A DNA stretch of 64,000 nt, taken from assembly GCA_022559985.1 (NCBI GenBank), contig JAFJTR010000116.1, positions 17,552-81,551 of the forward strand. Reading direction: 5' to 3'. Each line of letters opens with the position of its first letter. Position 1 is the first letter of the stretch. The DNA is from Parastagonospora avenae f. sp. tritici 18332-5 (taxonomy: Eukaryota > Ascomycota > Dothideomycetes > Pleosporales > Phaeosphaeriaceae). Below the pieces are notes generated by a model. The model saw only the letters and a list, made by a program, of their open reading frames with translations, was not told the origin of the DNA and made no database searches. The position numbers and the translations under genes are program-made. Shown in pieces: positions 43,877-52,965 of the stretch.

Positions 43877-45928
43877 ATGGATCCCTCAAATCGACCCCAC
43901 TCCACGGACCAAGGCCGTTCGAACGGTGTTTGGCCAAAGCAAGAAGAAATTGGAGGTACACATCGTAGCATTCACGGCTCTCTGGGCAATCCAAGCGCCA
44001 CCGGTGGCCAGCAGATGGCTCTTGATCCCGTATATGGTGGCCATCAAGACTATGTCGTGAACTCCGCACAACCTCAGCCCTTGCGCTTGGATGACACCAC
44101 TGCCGCATTCAGACTTCAAGATCAGCTTACTTCTGCTGCCGCTGGAAAGATTGAGGGCGAAATTACCAAGGCTCTGCAAAATGCGATCGGTAATCCCTAC
44201 CTACAGAACCAATCTATGGTCGCCGCGAATCAACCCACGCAAGTCCGAACACCCTTGAGCGAACCTTACCTACAATCTAAGCCGGACTACATATACAACA
44301 TGCCTGGAGGTACGTTGCTCAACTTCACGCTTGTTGAAGTGATTGCCTTGTTGGTCAACTGGTTCAAGGTGTATCCTGACTTGGCCGAACGCTTCTTGAA
44401 CAACGGTCTCACTTCGGGAACACACATGATTATCCTGGAGGAGCATCGCAATATCTTCATGCTAGAGAAGGACCGCAACCGTACCAAGGACCTCATCTCT
44501 GACGGCTATCGTCGCTCGATGCGCAAGATCAATGAGGCTTGGACTAAAGCTAAGCACAAGAAGCCGCAAGGCTGGGATGGCAACGCTCTGTCGGTGAACC
44601 ATCTCACTCACGAAAAAGGTGGCAAGGCTAGACCGATCCCTATGAAAGTGCTGATGAACGATATCAAGCATCTTCCACAAGGCCATGACGCCGGAGATCT
44701 CACTCGCGCTCTTCAGTATGCCATTAGTAACCAGAAGCGTGGTCCTAACGCGGAATTCCTCGATTGGCTCTTCCCTGATGATCTTCATACCATTCTTGGT
44801 CACATCGGTTACACTACGATCACACTGAACCACCTTGATGAAGCCGCCGTCGCGCGATTCGACACGATTTGCAAGCAGAAGGAGCAGCTGGACCGCAAGC
44901 GTCGCCGTGAAGCGCAAGGAAAGGGGATGTCTCCACCTCATTCGAAGCGTCAACTCCGTGGTGAGTGTGCTGGTGACAACGACCCAAACCAGTCTATGCC
45001 GCAGCCAGCTGTACCTGGACCAGTCTTTCAATCATCTGCGCAGGGTGCTCTGCCTACCCTTCTATCTACTGTGCCAGCTCCATCCGACATCGTGTTTCGG
45101 AGCCGCTCGCGCTTGATAGCACCACAGCATGGCGCTCAGATTCCTCAGCCATTATCTCGGCCTACGGGCTATGCTTCAATTGATCCCTCGCTACAGGACG
45201 ACAATGCAGTAGAAGAGAATGGTGTGCGTCCAAATGCTGCGTTCGCACAACAGGCCGAGAAGGCTACCATCCCGACGCTGAACATGCCTGTTGCATCGGA
45301 TCTCGCTGCCAAGCAGCACACCTCAATGCAAGAGATCGATACACGTCCAGCTGCTGCGTTTGCTCATCAAGCAGATAAGGCCGCTACCCCGGCGCTGAGC
45401 ATGCCAGCCGGATTGCGTCTCGCTACCAACGAGCCCAACCCCGACTTGTCCAACTGGCCCAACCAGTCCACTCCGATGGCTCCTCCTCCAAACATCATAT
45501 CTGTTCAGCCGTCAGCCGCTGGAGATACCTTCATGTTCGCTCAAGAAGATTTCGACATCAGCGTAGAAGAGATCGACGCAATCATAGCCGGGAACCAGAC
45601 CCACAACTTCGACAACCTGCTTGAAGGTCCGTTCTCTGATTTCCTGCCAGAATCTTTGGCGGAGATCACGCAGGAGTACCCGACTGCGTATCCGCTCGAT
45701 AAAGTACTGAGCGAATGCGCTGAGGCCGATGATCTCGAGGATGACAGCGTTGTCGCTCGTGCTGCACGTTGGTGCCGGGATCCTACTAATTTCGCTCAGC
45801 GTTACACAGTGCGTGATCTAGGCTTTATCGTTACGCTACAGGACCTTGTGGAGGATGCTGTGAACAATGTGTTTGATGGATCTGTGGAGCAGGTAATCCT
45901 TTGGGAAGGCACAGGCGAGCCGACGTAG
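43877..45928 (+). CDS. Hypothetical protein, member 3 of the three-copy family
   Basis: A 683-residue single-exon frame with an ATG at 43877. The shared core is near the N-terminus: block 1 at about 149 (NFTLVEVIALLVNWFKVYP) and block 2 at about 255-285 (PIPMKVLMNDIKHLPQG, then HDAGDLTRALQYAI), followed by TTITLNHLDEAA, which matches KRAHLDGAAF in member 2. A basic segment (KEQLDRKRRREAQGK) follows. The middle is Pro/Gln/Ala-rich and holds a tandem duplication of about 44 residues (RPNAAFAQQAEKAT and RPAAAFAHQADKAA). The C-terminus is acidic. The domain is not one I can name. The layout of core, basic patch and disordered region suggests a nuclear regulatory protein, which is inference. Confidence 0.72.
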   Translation: MDPSNRPHSTDQGRSNGVWPKQEEIGGTHRSIHGSLGNPSATGGQQMALDPVYGGHQDYVVNSAQPQPLRLDDTTAAFRLQDQLTSAAAGKIEGEITKALQNAIGNPYLQNQSMVAANQPTQVRTPLSEPYLQSKPDYIYNMPGGTLLNFTLVEVIALLVNWFKVYPDLAERFLNNGLTSGTHMIILEEHRNIFMLEKDRNRTKDLISDGYRRSMRKINEAWTKAKHKKPQGWDGNALSVNHLTHEKGGKARPIPMKVLMNDIKHLPQGHDAGDLTRALQYAISNQKRGPNAEFLDWLFPDDLHTILGHIGYTTITLNHLDEAAVARFDTICKQKEQLDRKRRREAQGKGMSPPHSKRQLRGECAGDNDPNQSMPQPAVPGPVFQSSAQGALPTLLSTVPAPSDIVFRSRSRLIAPQHGAQIPQPLSRPTGYASIDPSLQDDNAVEENGVRPNAAFAQQAEKATIPTLNMPVASDLAAKQHTSMQEIDTRPAAAFAHQADKAATPALSMPAGLRLATNEPNPDLSNWPNQSTPMAPPPNIISVQPSAAGDTFMFAQEDFDISVEEIDAIIAGNQTHNFDNLLEGPFSDFLPESLAEITQEYPTAYPLDKVLSECAEADDLEDDSVVARAARWCRDPTNFAQRYTVRDLGFIVTLQDLVEDAVNNVFDGSVEQVILWEGTGEPT

Positions 45929-46518
45929 CAACTTTGTGTAAGCGAGTAGTTGCGTAGAATGATATCACTAGGTTGTTCCTGAAGGATTTTCAGGACAATT
46001 GTGAATAAAATTGATGGAAATTGTCAAGAGCGTTGCTCATGATACAGTGTTTGTGGTGTGAGATTGTGATGTCTGATGTCGTGATAGTATTCAAACCAGA
46101 CGAGGATCTAAACGCAATTTTTAGTCTTGCTCAGCTTGACGTTGATAGGTAAGATGGGCTTCTAGTCCACTACCTGCTTGTGGTACCCATCCTCTGGTTC
46201 GATTCCACTAACACAATAAGAGTCCGAAATTAGCGCCAATCGGTACTTCGTCAGTGTCCCTGTGCAGAACAACATTCAAAATCCAGAGAAGTATCTAGTT
46301 CTCGGATTGCTGTATAAGTACCGCTCACTTACCCAGCTCTTTCCACAACCAGGAACCCCGTCTCTTCATCCCGCTCAGAATTTGGCCGCCACTTTGGCAT
46401 TTCCATCAGCCTGTTCTACTCTCAGCATCGCCTCATCATCAGCCATGGCAGAGATCGTAGTGATCATGAGAGGCGCCGCCACCGCTCAGAATAGAAAGAG
46501 GAAAGTGCAGGAGCAGAG
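45929..46518. other. Intergenic, no gene seen
   Basis: 3' flank of the preceding gene. A GGTTCGATTCC box near 46190 recalls a tRNA B box but no cloverleaf can be drawn around it. Confidence 0.4.
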
Positions 46519-47388
46519 ATGTCGTGCGCCTCTAATCGATATCCACACAGCCGTGCCAAGTTCCCAACCTCTTCTCCAACGGCCTCGTACCAGCGGGATC
46601 GGTAACATACTCAACGATGCCGACGCTTCTATCATCCAAGGACTCAAATTCTTGAACCAATATCTTAAACTTTTGAGTATCGGGATCGTCCACGTAAAAG
46701 GAAAAATTCCAAGGTTCTCGAAGTAGTCAACGCCTCATCATCACGACTACACCAGCTTCCTGTGGAGGTATTCCAGCACCTCGCAGCATTTATGGAACCA
46801 GAAGATGCGTTAGTTCTCTCGATTACGTGTCGGTGGTTCGCCGCAGTGCTTCAAAAGCAGGTGGACACGTCGATCGATACCAGATGGGCCCTTAGACGGA
46901 GGTGGTTTGCGGAGCGATGGAAAGAGATTGCTGACAATGAGAGGATCCATGTACCTAGCGGCCAGACGATGCAATATTATCGTTGTCTCAGCGCGCACCT
47001 CTCCAGGGAGTTCAGTATACAGGAAAGAGGGCGCAGTGCACATGTCCGCTGGTGTCTCTGGGGACCGGAAAAGAGGACGATGTTCAGACGAAGTAGAAAC
47101 GGCGCTTGAGTGGACACTACCAGCTCGGGTGGTTGCTACTTCCTGGAGCAGCGAGAGACAACTCCCACGCTCTTTCCGTCTCACAAGCCATCGAAGGTTT
47201 CCAGGAACTGCCATTCCACCTCCAAAGCTGACCTCTACTTCGACATGGCTGCGGATGGCGTGCGAAATTGCGAGAAACTCTACGCTAGCGCTATTATGCG
47301 TCATATGACTGGTATCGAACATGACGTAGTCGCCGTGGTGGCATGGATGGATGAATGCAGCATCATGATTCACTTCGACGGCTTTTGA
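46519..47388 (+). pseudogene. F-box-domain gene with interrupted frame
   Basis: One frame carries a basic segment (RPRKRKNSK), then an F-box: LHQLPVEVFQHLAAF followed by EDALVLSITCRWFAAVL (about 46750-46850). This is the fold that docks substrate receptors onto Skp1 of SCF ubiquitin ligases. The same frame can be traced from an ATG at 46519 (MSCASNRYPHSR) to 47388, but TAA codons at 46603-46605 and 46666-46668 and a TGA at 47107-47109 interrupt it. The two TAAs lie inside an 87-bp unit bounded by direct CGGGATCG repeats (46594-46601, 46681-46688). Removing it would restore QRDRPRKRK. I found no intron with matching phase, so I call it disrupted. An unusual splice pattern remains possible. Confidence 0.45.
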
Positions 47389-47556
47389 AGACGCTTGTTG
47401 AGAGTTAGGGGCATCGACAGCCCCCACTTCAAGAGCTTTTGAAATGACCTGCCTGCATTCAAGTCGCTGTTGAGTATACCACTGGTCAGTAGCGCGTGGA
47501 TGAGACCATACAGCCACTCCCATCAAACCGCCATCGCAAAAGCAGCTGAATCAGCC

Positions 47557-48636
47557 TCAAATCTCCACTTCCCACTCCACACCAGTATCCTCCTCCCACG
47601 CCCTCCACTCCTCCCTCGCCCTCTTCGCAAAAACCTCTTCGCCCAAACTTCCTCTCAGAAAGTCCACCAAACTCGTCCGCCTGGTGCACCACTCCCAATA
47701 CCCACCCCCCTCCCTCTCACTCCCCTCAGCAGCCAGCCACGCCCCCGTCCTCCCGCCCTCATCTGCCTGCACACCGACAAATTTCTCAGTCGCCTTAAGC
47801 ACCGCGAAGCCTGGATTCGTCAACCACACGCGCCAATCGACGTCGAATTTGCTAAAGATAGGCGAGGCGGTGAAGCCGGGCGTGAATGCGTGGGCGCTGC
47901 GCTGGGAGCCGGTGGCGGAGAAGTGGCGCTGCAGGAGCTGCGCGAAGAGGACTTGTTGGGCTTTTGAGTGGACGTAAGATGGCCCAGACGACTTCACGAG
48001 GTTGAGCTTCTCAGAAATGAAGGATTTGAGTTTCGTTAGGAGGGATTGGGAGGGGGGTTGCGGGGGTTGCAGGATCAGGTCGGAGGCGAGGTGTCCGGTG
48101 CTGGATGTTAGGACGATGCGTGCGGTATCGCTGAGATGCGTTTCGAGTAGTTTGGTCATCAGGAAGGAGCCGAGGAAGTTTGTGACTATGACGAGATCCT
48201 TGCCGTCTGGAGTCGTGTTGGAGACGTTTGGGGGTGGAGAAGCGATGCCGGCGTTGTGCACGAGCATGTCGATTTTAGATCCGGATTCCGACCAGCGGGA
48301 GCAGAATGCACGCACGGAAGACATGTCGCTCGTGTCGAGTTCCCAGCAATGGAGGTTTCCGGTACAGCTTTCGCCGATGGCGTTGATGATTTCATTGATT
48401 GCTCTGTCTCCGCGTTCGAGGCTGCGACATGCGAGATACACTGTTGCGCCTTGCCTTGCTAGTTGCTTTACGATACTAAATCCAATACCGCTATTCCCAC
48501 CCGTCACGATTGCGATTTGACCACTCAAGTCGCGCTTTGAGATTGGTTGAGGGGTGTACAGCTTGGCGAATACCAAAGCGCTTAACGACTTGAAGAGAGA
48601 AGAGTAGAACGATGCGTAAAGACTGAGCGGTGCCAT
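47557..48636 (-). CDS. Short-chain dehydrogenase/reductase, membrane-anchored type
   Basis: A 359-residue single-exon frame. I chose the ATG at 48636 because the hydrophobic MAPLSLYASFYSSLF segment and the Rossmann fold follow directly; the frame is open to 48843. The NAD(P)-binding TGGNSGIG (about 45-52), the structural NAG of LVHNAGIA and the catalytic Ser (LTSSTGH) and YVHSK (Tyr and Lys) are all present. The order and spacing match the classical SDR family, near retinol-dehydrogenase and WWOX-like members, which reduce or oxidise lipophilic alcohols and ketones. The N-terminal hydrophobic helix suggests attachment to the ER or lipid droplets. The substrate cannot be inferred. Confidence 0.92.
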   Translation of the reverse strand: MAPLSLYASFYSSLFKSLSALVFAKLYTPQPISKRDLSGQIAIVTGGNSGIGFSIVKQLARQGATVYLACRSLERGDRAINEIINAIGESCTGNLHCWELDTSDMSSVRAFCSRWSESGSKIDMLVHNAGIASPPPNVSNTTPDGKDLVIVTNFLGSFLMTKLLETHLSDTARIVLTSSTGHLASDLILQPPQPPSQSLLTKLKSFISEKLNLVKSSGPSYVHSKAQQVLFAQLLQRHFSATGSQRSAHAFTPGFTASPIFSKFDVDWRVWLTNPGFAVLKATEKFVGVQADEGGRTGAWLAAEGSEREGGGYWEWCTRRTSLVDFLRGSLGEEVFAKRAREEWRAWEEDTGVEWEVEI

Positions 48637-48978
48637 CCTGAATAAAACTGAGAGGAAGTTCGCAACCTTGTTCCACTCTTCGTTTGCGTACGTTCGTCCT
48701 AAGTATATTGGGGAATGCGGCGTAGTCGTTGGTGGCCTAACGCCCCGAAGCAGTAGCGACGACGCTAGCGCTAATATGACGTGATGATCCTGAAGCACAT
48801 TGGCTGCGTCTTCAATAATTAGATGCTTCGTGTAGAAACTCAAACTAAATTCGCATTCGCAAGCCTCGCATGGCTAGCTGAATATAGCTAGTCGTTCTCT
48901 ACACAATCCTCATCCCGTCTTTCTCCATTCCTCCGACCGTGGGGTGCATGAAATACTGCCGACGACTGCAGCAACCCC
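48637..48978. other. Upstream region of the dehydrogenase gene
   Basis: An open frame continues from 48636 to 48843 on the minus strand but looks non-coding. Nothing else is seen. Confidence 0.4.
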
Positions 48979-49404
48979 CTATGCATCATACGGGTTCCAT
49001 TCCCTATCGAAAAATGCTTCATCCCCCTCTAAATTCCTCTCAAACTCTCCTTCCCACCTGCGATACTCCACCAAAGACTTCCACGGCTCCACCGGCCTCC
49101 TAGAACGCGACCTGGGCACGGTCAACAACATAGTGTAAGGATTGGTGATGCTCCGGTCCACGTCTCCATGATGCCCTTGAGCAACGGCCTCCACACGACG
49201 TCTGGCGTAATCGAGTGTCTGACTGTGGTTCAGACGGTCCAAGGCTTCTAAGTTCCTGGTCGCCCGTGCGATGGAGTAGAGGCGGTTGGAACGCGCAGTG
49301 AGGAGGGCAAGGGAGTCGCGGGCGGTAATGTAGTGAATTTCGAAGCAGAGTCATGCGTGGGCGAGATTTGAGGGGGAGGCGTTCGTCATGACGGATTGGA
49401 CCAT
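48979..49404 (-). pseudogene. Small gene interrupted by one TGA
   Basis: From an ATG at 49404 (MVQSVMTNASPSNLAHA) the minus strand meets TGA at 49353-49351 and then continues in the same frame for another 123 codons of protein-like sequence (FEIHYITARDSLALLTARSN, then RATRNLEALDRLNHSQTLDY) to a TAG at 48979. The composition is helical and Arg-rich, and the last part has many acidic and aromatic residues (FDREWNPYDA). CGA (Arg) at the stop would give one continuous 141-residue protein. An 87-residue protein from the ATG at 49242 is the alternative. No family was recognised. Confidence 0.45.
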
Positions 49405-49821
49405 GATGATAGATGGGTGGGGTCGATGGCATTGGGCGAGAGCATGGTGGGCGTTTCTTATGTCAAGGGATGCGCAATGTGAGATGTGCTGTCGCGCTGC
49501 GCTGTTGGTGATGATCCAAGTTCAAACGAATGACGGTGTACATTTTTCGTCATGCCCCGGCGGATAGAGAGAAAGGCATCAGAAGATCATGGCTGCCGGA
49601 TGAGGTTGCGTTGATATCGTGTGACCCAGATAGCTCGTCGCTGTTTTTCACAGCCTGTGTTTTGGTTCGCAGTGTTCAGTCACACCGACCCCGTCTTCAC
49701 ACATCGCTATTTCGTTTGCAAGCCACCAAACTGACAATCCGATCCGCGTGTTTTACCCATCTCACACACTACTCTTCTTCCACAGCAGCCAGCACAAATC
49801 CAAGTTAGCGCTCTCCACACC
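49405..49821. other. Intergenic between divergent small genes
   Basis: No gene seen. The stretch before 49822 is C/T- and CA-rich and looks like a promoter and leader. Confidence 0.4.
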
Positions 49822-50268
49822 ATGCCGACAGATGAATACGGTCAGACGCACGCTGGCACCATCGGCCTCTTCGACGACGCCGACGAACACGCTGCCACCA
49901 CCCTGCGCGCCGAGCGCCGCGAGCGTCAAGACCTTGAGTCACAAATCCGCCATTTCGAGCGTCGCGCCGGGCGACAACATCACAAAGAAGTCCGAGCCGC
50001 AGAAGGGAAATCGAAGCTACCTTTATGGCTGGCGAAGATATTTCGTACCGACAAGAAACCAAGTGATGGCGGCGACAGAGCGATAACAATTACAGAGGAG
50101 TGGATTGTGGTGCGCAGGCCAGTGACACCGGAGCCCGAGTATACGGCGCAGGACATCGATCCAGTGGATTCGTTGTGGCTGAGGGAGTGTGGAATGGTGC
50201 GGGTGAAGTCGGACGATGCGGGTGGATGCCATATCGTGCCGAAGAGCAGTGTCCAGAAGAGTGACTGA
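49822..50268 (+). CDS. Hypothetical protein
   Basis: A 148-residue single-exon frame; the ATG at 49822 is in good context (CACACCATGCC). The N-terminal third is a charged helix (TTLRAERRERQDLESQIRHF). A central basic amphipathic segment (KLPLWLAKIFRTDKK) is followed by an acidic/beta-like stretch (AITITEEWIVVRRPVTPEP). No signal peptide. The family is unknown to me. Confidence 0.55.
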   Translation: MPTDEYGQTHAGTIGLFDDADEHAATTLRAERRERQDLESQIRHFERRAGRQHHKEVRAAEGKSKLPLWLAKIFRTDKKPSDGGDRAITITEEWIVVRRPVTPEPEYTAQDIDPVDSLWLRECGMVRVKSDDAGGCHIVPKSSVQKSD

Positions 50269-50511
50269 GTCAAGGCGTCCAAAAGTCCTGCTGCTGCTTA
50301 CATTTCCTTTTGTTGTGCGTCTCGCGTTGACCGATTTCTTGTTCCAGGCAGCCAGGATTCCGTATGCGCATGTAATTTTTGAATCGGCCGGAGTGCTTCG
50401 TAATGTCCATTTCATGATCGCATGGGTATCTCAAGAATGTAAAGCCCGCAAAGAGTCGAGTTCATCATGCATTTCCAGCTCTTGTAAGGTCGCGAATTAC
50501 TCCAGGACCCC

Positions 50512-51028
50512 TCAACGCGACCTCCCCACACTCATAATCTTGTCCTCGACCTTCTTCAGCAACAACTCCTTATCCTTCACCGCCTGCGCCCGCTCATCCT
50601 CCAGCCCCTCCAACTCCTTCTCCAGCTCCTTCATGCGCGCAACCTGCTGTTCCTCGCTAATGTTCAGCCCGGGCAAACTCGCAATCAGCAGCTCCACTTG
50701 CTGCTGCTTGAGCACAATGTCCCGGGAAAATTCCTTGAGGTCTTGGTTGAACTGCTCGGGCGAGATCTTCTCGGGCACTGGAGGCTCAGCGGGTTGTTGT
50801 GGGTTGGACTGCGGGTTCTCGGAGGCGGTCTTGCCTTTGATCTCGGGCATGGTGTCGACGCGGTATTGGCCGGGAGGGACACTGGGTGGGGCTTGGAGTA
50901 CAATGTGTGCGATTTGACGTTGCATCATGTTTAGGAGCTGGCTGGGTCAGCTGGTGTTGTGAGTTTGAGTGCATCGGGGCGCATACAGCGTCGAGCTCAT
51001 CTTGGATCTGGGTGAGTTTGTCGCTCAT
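50512..51028 (-). CDS. MED21: Mediator complex subunit 21 (Srb7)
   Basis: Exons 51028-50987 and 50937-50512 around a 49-bp GTATGC..CAGCCAG intron; 155 residues. The first exon encodes MSDKLTQIQDELDA and joins LLNMMQRQIAHIV, the conserved N-terminal helix of Med21. A Pro/Gln-rich linker follows, then a coiled coil (PEQFNQDLKEFSRDIVLKQQ, EEQQVARMKELEKELEGLED) that pairs with Med7 in the Mediator middle module. The protein acts in the nucleus between activators and RNA polymerase II. It is divergent from the RRG7 gene with 302 bp between their start codons, a likely shared promoter. Confidence 0.9.
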
Positions 51029-51330
51029 CTTGGGGGTGTATTTTACGGTATTCGTAGTATTACTGAGTATGGTACGTAGATGTTGGCGTAAGAACGGAGT
51101 CGTGTCAGATTCAGCGCAATGTTAGGACGAAAGACGTGGAATGCCGAGATATGGCGGAGCTCTCTATACCGTAGGGCTGAGCTAAGCTAGCGCGTTACCG
51201 AAAAGTTACGCGACTTCATCTCTCTCTACTGTGATTCAATACCACCAGTGCGTCACTCACTGCGCCCTGCACCGCGTCTTCAATTCACAGTAATTATGTC
51301 ACGAATACGTTCTCGCAATTTGATACCGTA

Positions 51331-52623
51331 ATGCGACCCTCTCTCCGCCCGCCATGGCCCATCAAAACACAGCTCCTCCGCTGGCACCCCCGTGCTCCGC
51401 AAAGCATCCCGCGGCGCATCGCAACCACTTCTGCTGCCAATGCCGCCCCGATTGACATCCCTAGTCTGATCCTCTCACCTGGATCCAAGCACCACAACTC
51501 GCTCTCTTCATTTGTCGAATATGCAAAGCAGCGGAAACTTAGCGAGGCCAGCACAGTCTATGTCGGCACCCACTACGAATACACGGCCGCCTTGTCGCTC
51601 CTTCGCCTGGGCTTTTCTCTGCTGCGCGTCGGTGCCAAATCAGATGCCGGGATAGACCTCATAGGCCACTGGATCCTGGCTCCCCTCCACGAGCCTCTGC
51701 GCGTTATCATCCAATGCAAAGCCCGCACCATGTCCGTCAGCCCCTGCCACGTGCGTGACCTTGAAGGTTCCTTCCCCGGCGTTCCCCCCTCGTGGCAAAA
51801 CCAAGACGTCCTGGGCCTACTCATCACCACGCAAAAAGCCACAAAGGGCACCCTCAAAGCCCTCGGCGAATCCCGCCGTCCTATGGGCTTCATCATGATC
51901 TCGCACGACGGGCGAATCCAGCAGTTCGTCTGGAACCGCGCCGCCGCCGAGCGCGGGCTGGAAGGTGTAGGCGTCACGCTTCGACACACGCCTCACGTTC
52001 ATTCCCCACAGACCGATCCACCTCCCCAGAAACCCTCAAGAACCCCACCGAAATCAAAACCTGCAGGCACCCACAAGGACATCCAGCTCACCTGGCTCGG
52101 CACGCCCATCTTCCCGGAGCGTGAAACCCTCGACGCCGACACGCTCGCCCTCATGCGCCAAATCCACCCCAAACCGCCTTTCCAATATTATCAAAATCTC
52201 GAAACAAGAAGCTTGTCCTCGTTTGTCAAAACCGCCCTGCGCGATCCCGAGCCGCGCGGCGGCATGGTCAACCTGGAGCCAGAGCCGGTGAAGAAGGTTA
52301 CGAGACGAAGGAAGCCCAAGGGGAGTGATATTGAGCCCAAGGTCACGCGGTTGGCAAGGCCGAAAGGTAGGCCGAAGGGGAGCAAGGATGGGCTCGAGGC
52401 TGACAGAAGGCGGAGGGGGAGGCCCAAGGTGAAGAAGGATGGGCCTGTGGCTACGCCACGGGTGACGGGGAGGCCGAAGGGGAGGAAGGATGGGCCTGAG
52501 GTTAACAAAGGGGGGAGAGGGAGGCCAAGAGTGAGGAAAGATGAGCCTGAGGTTACGAGACGGGGAGTGGGGAGGCCCAAGGGGAGTAAGAATAAACCGA
52601 GAGGGCAGATGGCTAAGGCGTGA
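51331..52623 (+). CDS. RRG7: Rrg7-like mitochondrial protein with C-terminal AT-hook-like repeats
   Basis: A 430-residue single-exon frame. The first 40 residues (RPSLRPPWPIKTQLLRWHP..) are basic, without acids, and look like a mitochondrial presequence. The core (about 60-300) contains GTHYEYTAALSLLRLGFSL, AGIDLIG and VIIQCKA, a restriction-endonuclease-like D..QxK arrangement found in the fungal Rrg7 family (required for respiratory growth in yeast). The C-terminal 95 residues are unusual: about five tandem units of roughly 22 residues with AT-hook-like cores (RPKGRPKGSK, RGRPKVKKD, TGRPKGRKD, RGRPRVRKD, VGRPKGSKN). They suggest binding to AT-rich DNA, possibly mitochondrial DNA. Confidence 0.85.
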   Translation: MRPSLRPPWPIKTQLLRWHPRAPQSIPRRIATTSAANAAPIDIPSLILSPGSKHHNSLSSFVEYAKQRKLSEASTVYVGTHYEYTAALSLLRLGFSLLRVGAKSDAGIDLIGHWILAPLHEPLRVIIQCKARTMSVSPCHVRDLEGSFPGVPPSWQNQDVLGLLITTQKATKGTLKALGESRRPMGFIMISHDGRIQQFVWNRAAAERGLEGVGVTLRHTPHVHSPQTDPPPQKPSRTPPKSKPAGTHKDIQLTWLGTPIFPERETLDADTLALMRQIHPKPPFQYYQNLETRSLSSFVKTALRDPEPRGGMVNLEPEPVKKVTRRRKPKGSDIEPKVTRLARPKGRPKGSKDGLEADRRRRGRPKVKKDGPVATPRVTGRPKGRKDGPEVNKGGRGRPRVRKDEPEVTRRGVGRPKGSKNKPRGQMAKA

Positions 52624-52965
52624 GGTGCAGTACTTATGGACGACCAGTGCCCCAAATCAGTTGTAGAGGCGGCATTTTGAGTTGGAGAGGGACGCATGAA
52701 ATGGGGTGGAGAGCGTATATATACTCGTGAGATTTGATACCCAGGACCAACCATCCAAAACACTATTCAGCACGAAAGCAGAAGAGACGGCTAGCGATAG
52801 ATCAGCACAAGGACATGCTGCACAATAAAGACTTTGAACATTCAAGACATTCTATAAATACATGCTTCAAAACCACGCGTACTTGTACACAAGTCCCATC
52901 CATCATATAAACACCTCCCTCCTCCAACGCCCCTCAAGAAACCACCAGCTCCACTCCACCCCATC

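Noticed and set aside
46180..46205. tRNA B-box-like GGTTCGATTCC
   Set aside because: T-arm does not pair well and no A box or acceptor stem fits; the same holds for GGATTCGATCC near 315, inside the LTR-like element.
46262..46726. 154-codon frame overlapping the start of the F-box gene
   Set aside because: It begins at a non-ATG codon, lacks motifs, and the F-box frame is the one with recognisable sequence.
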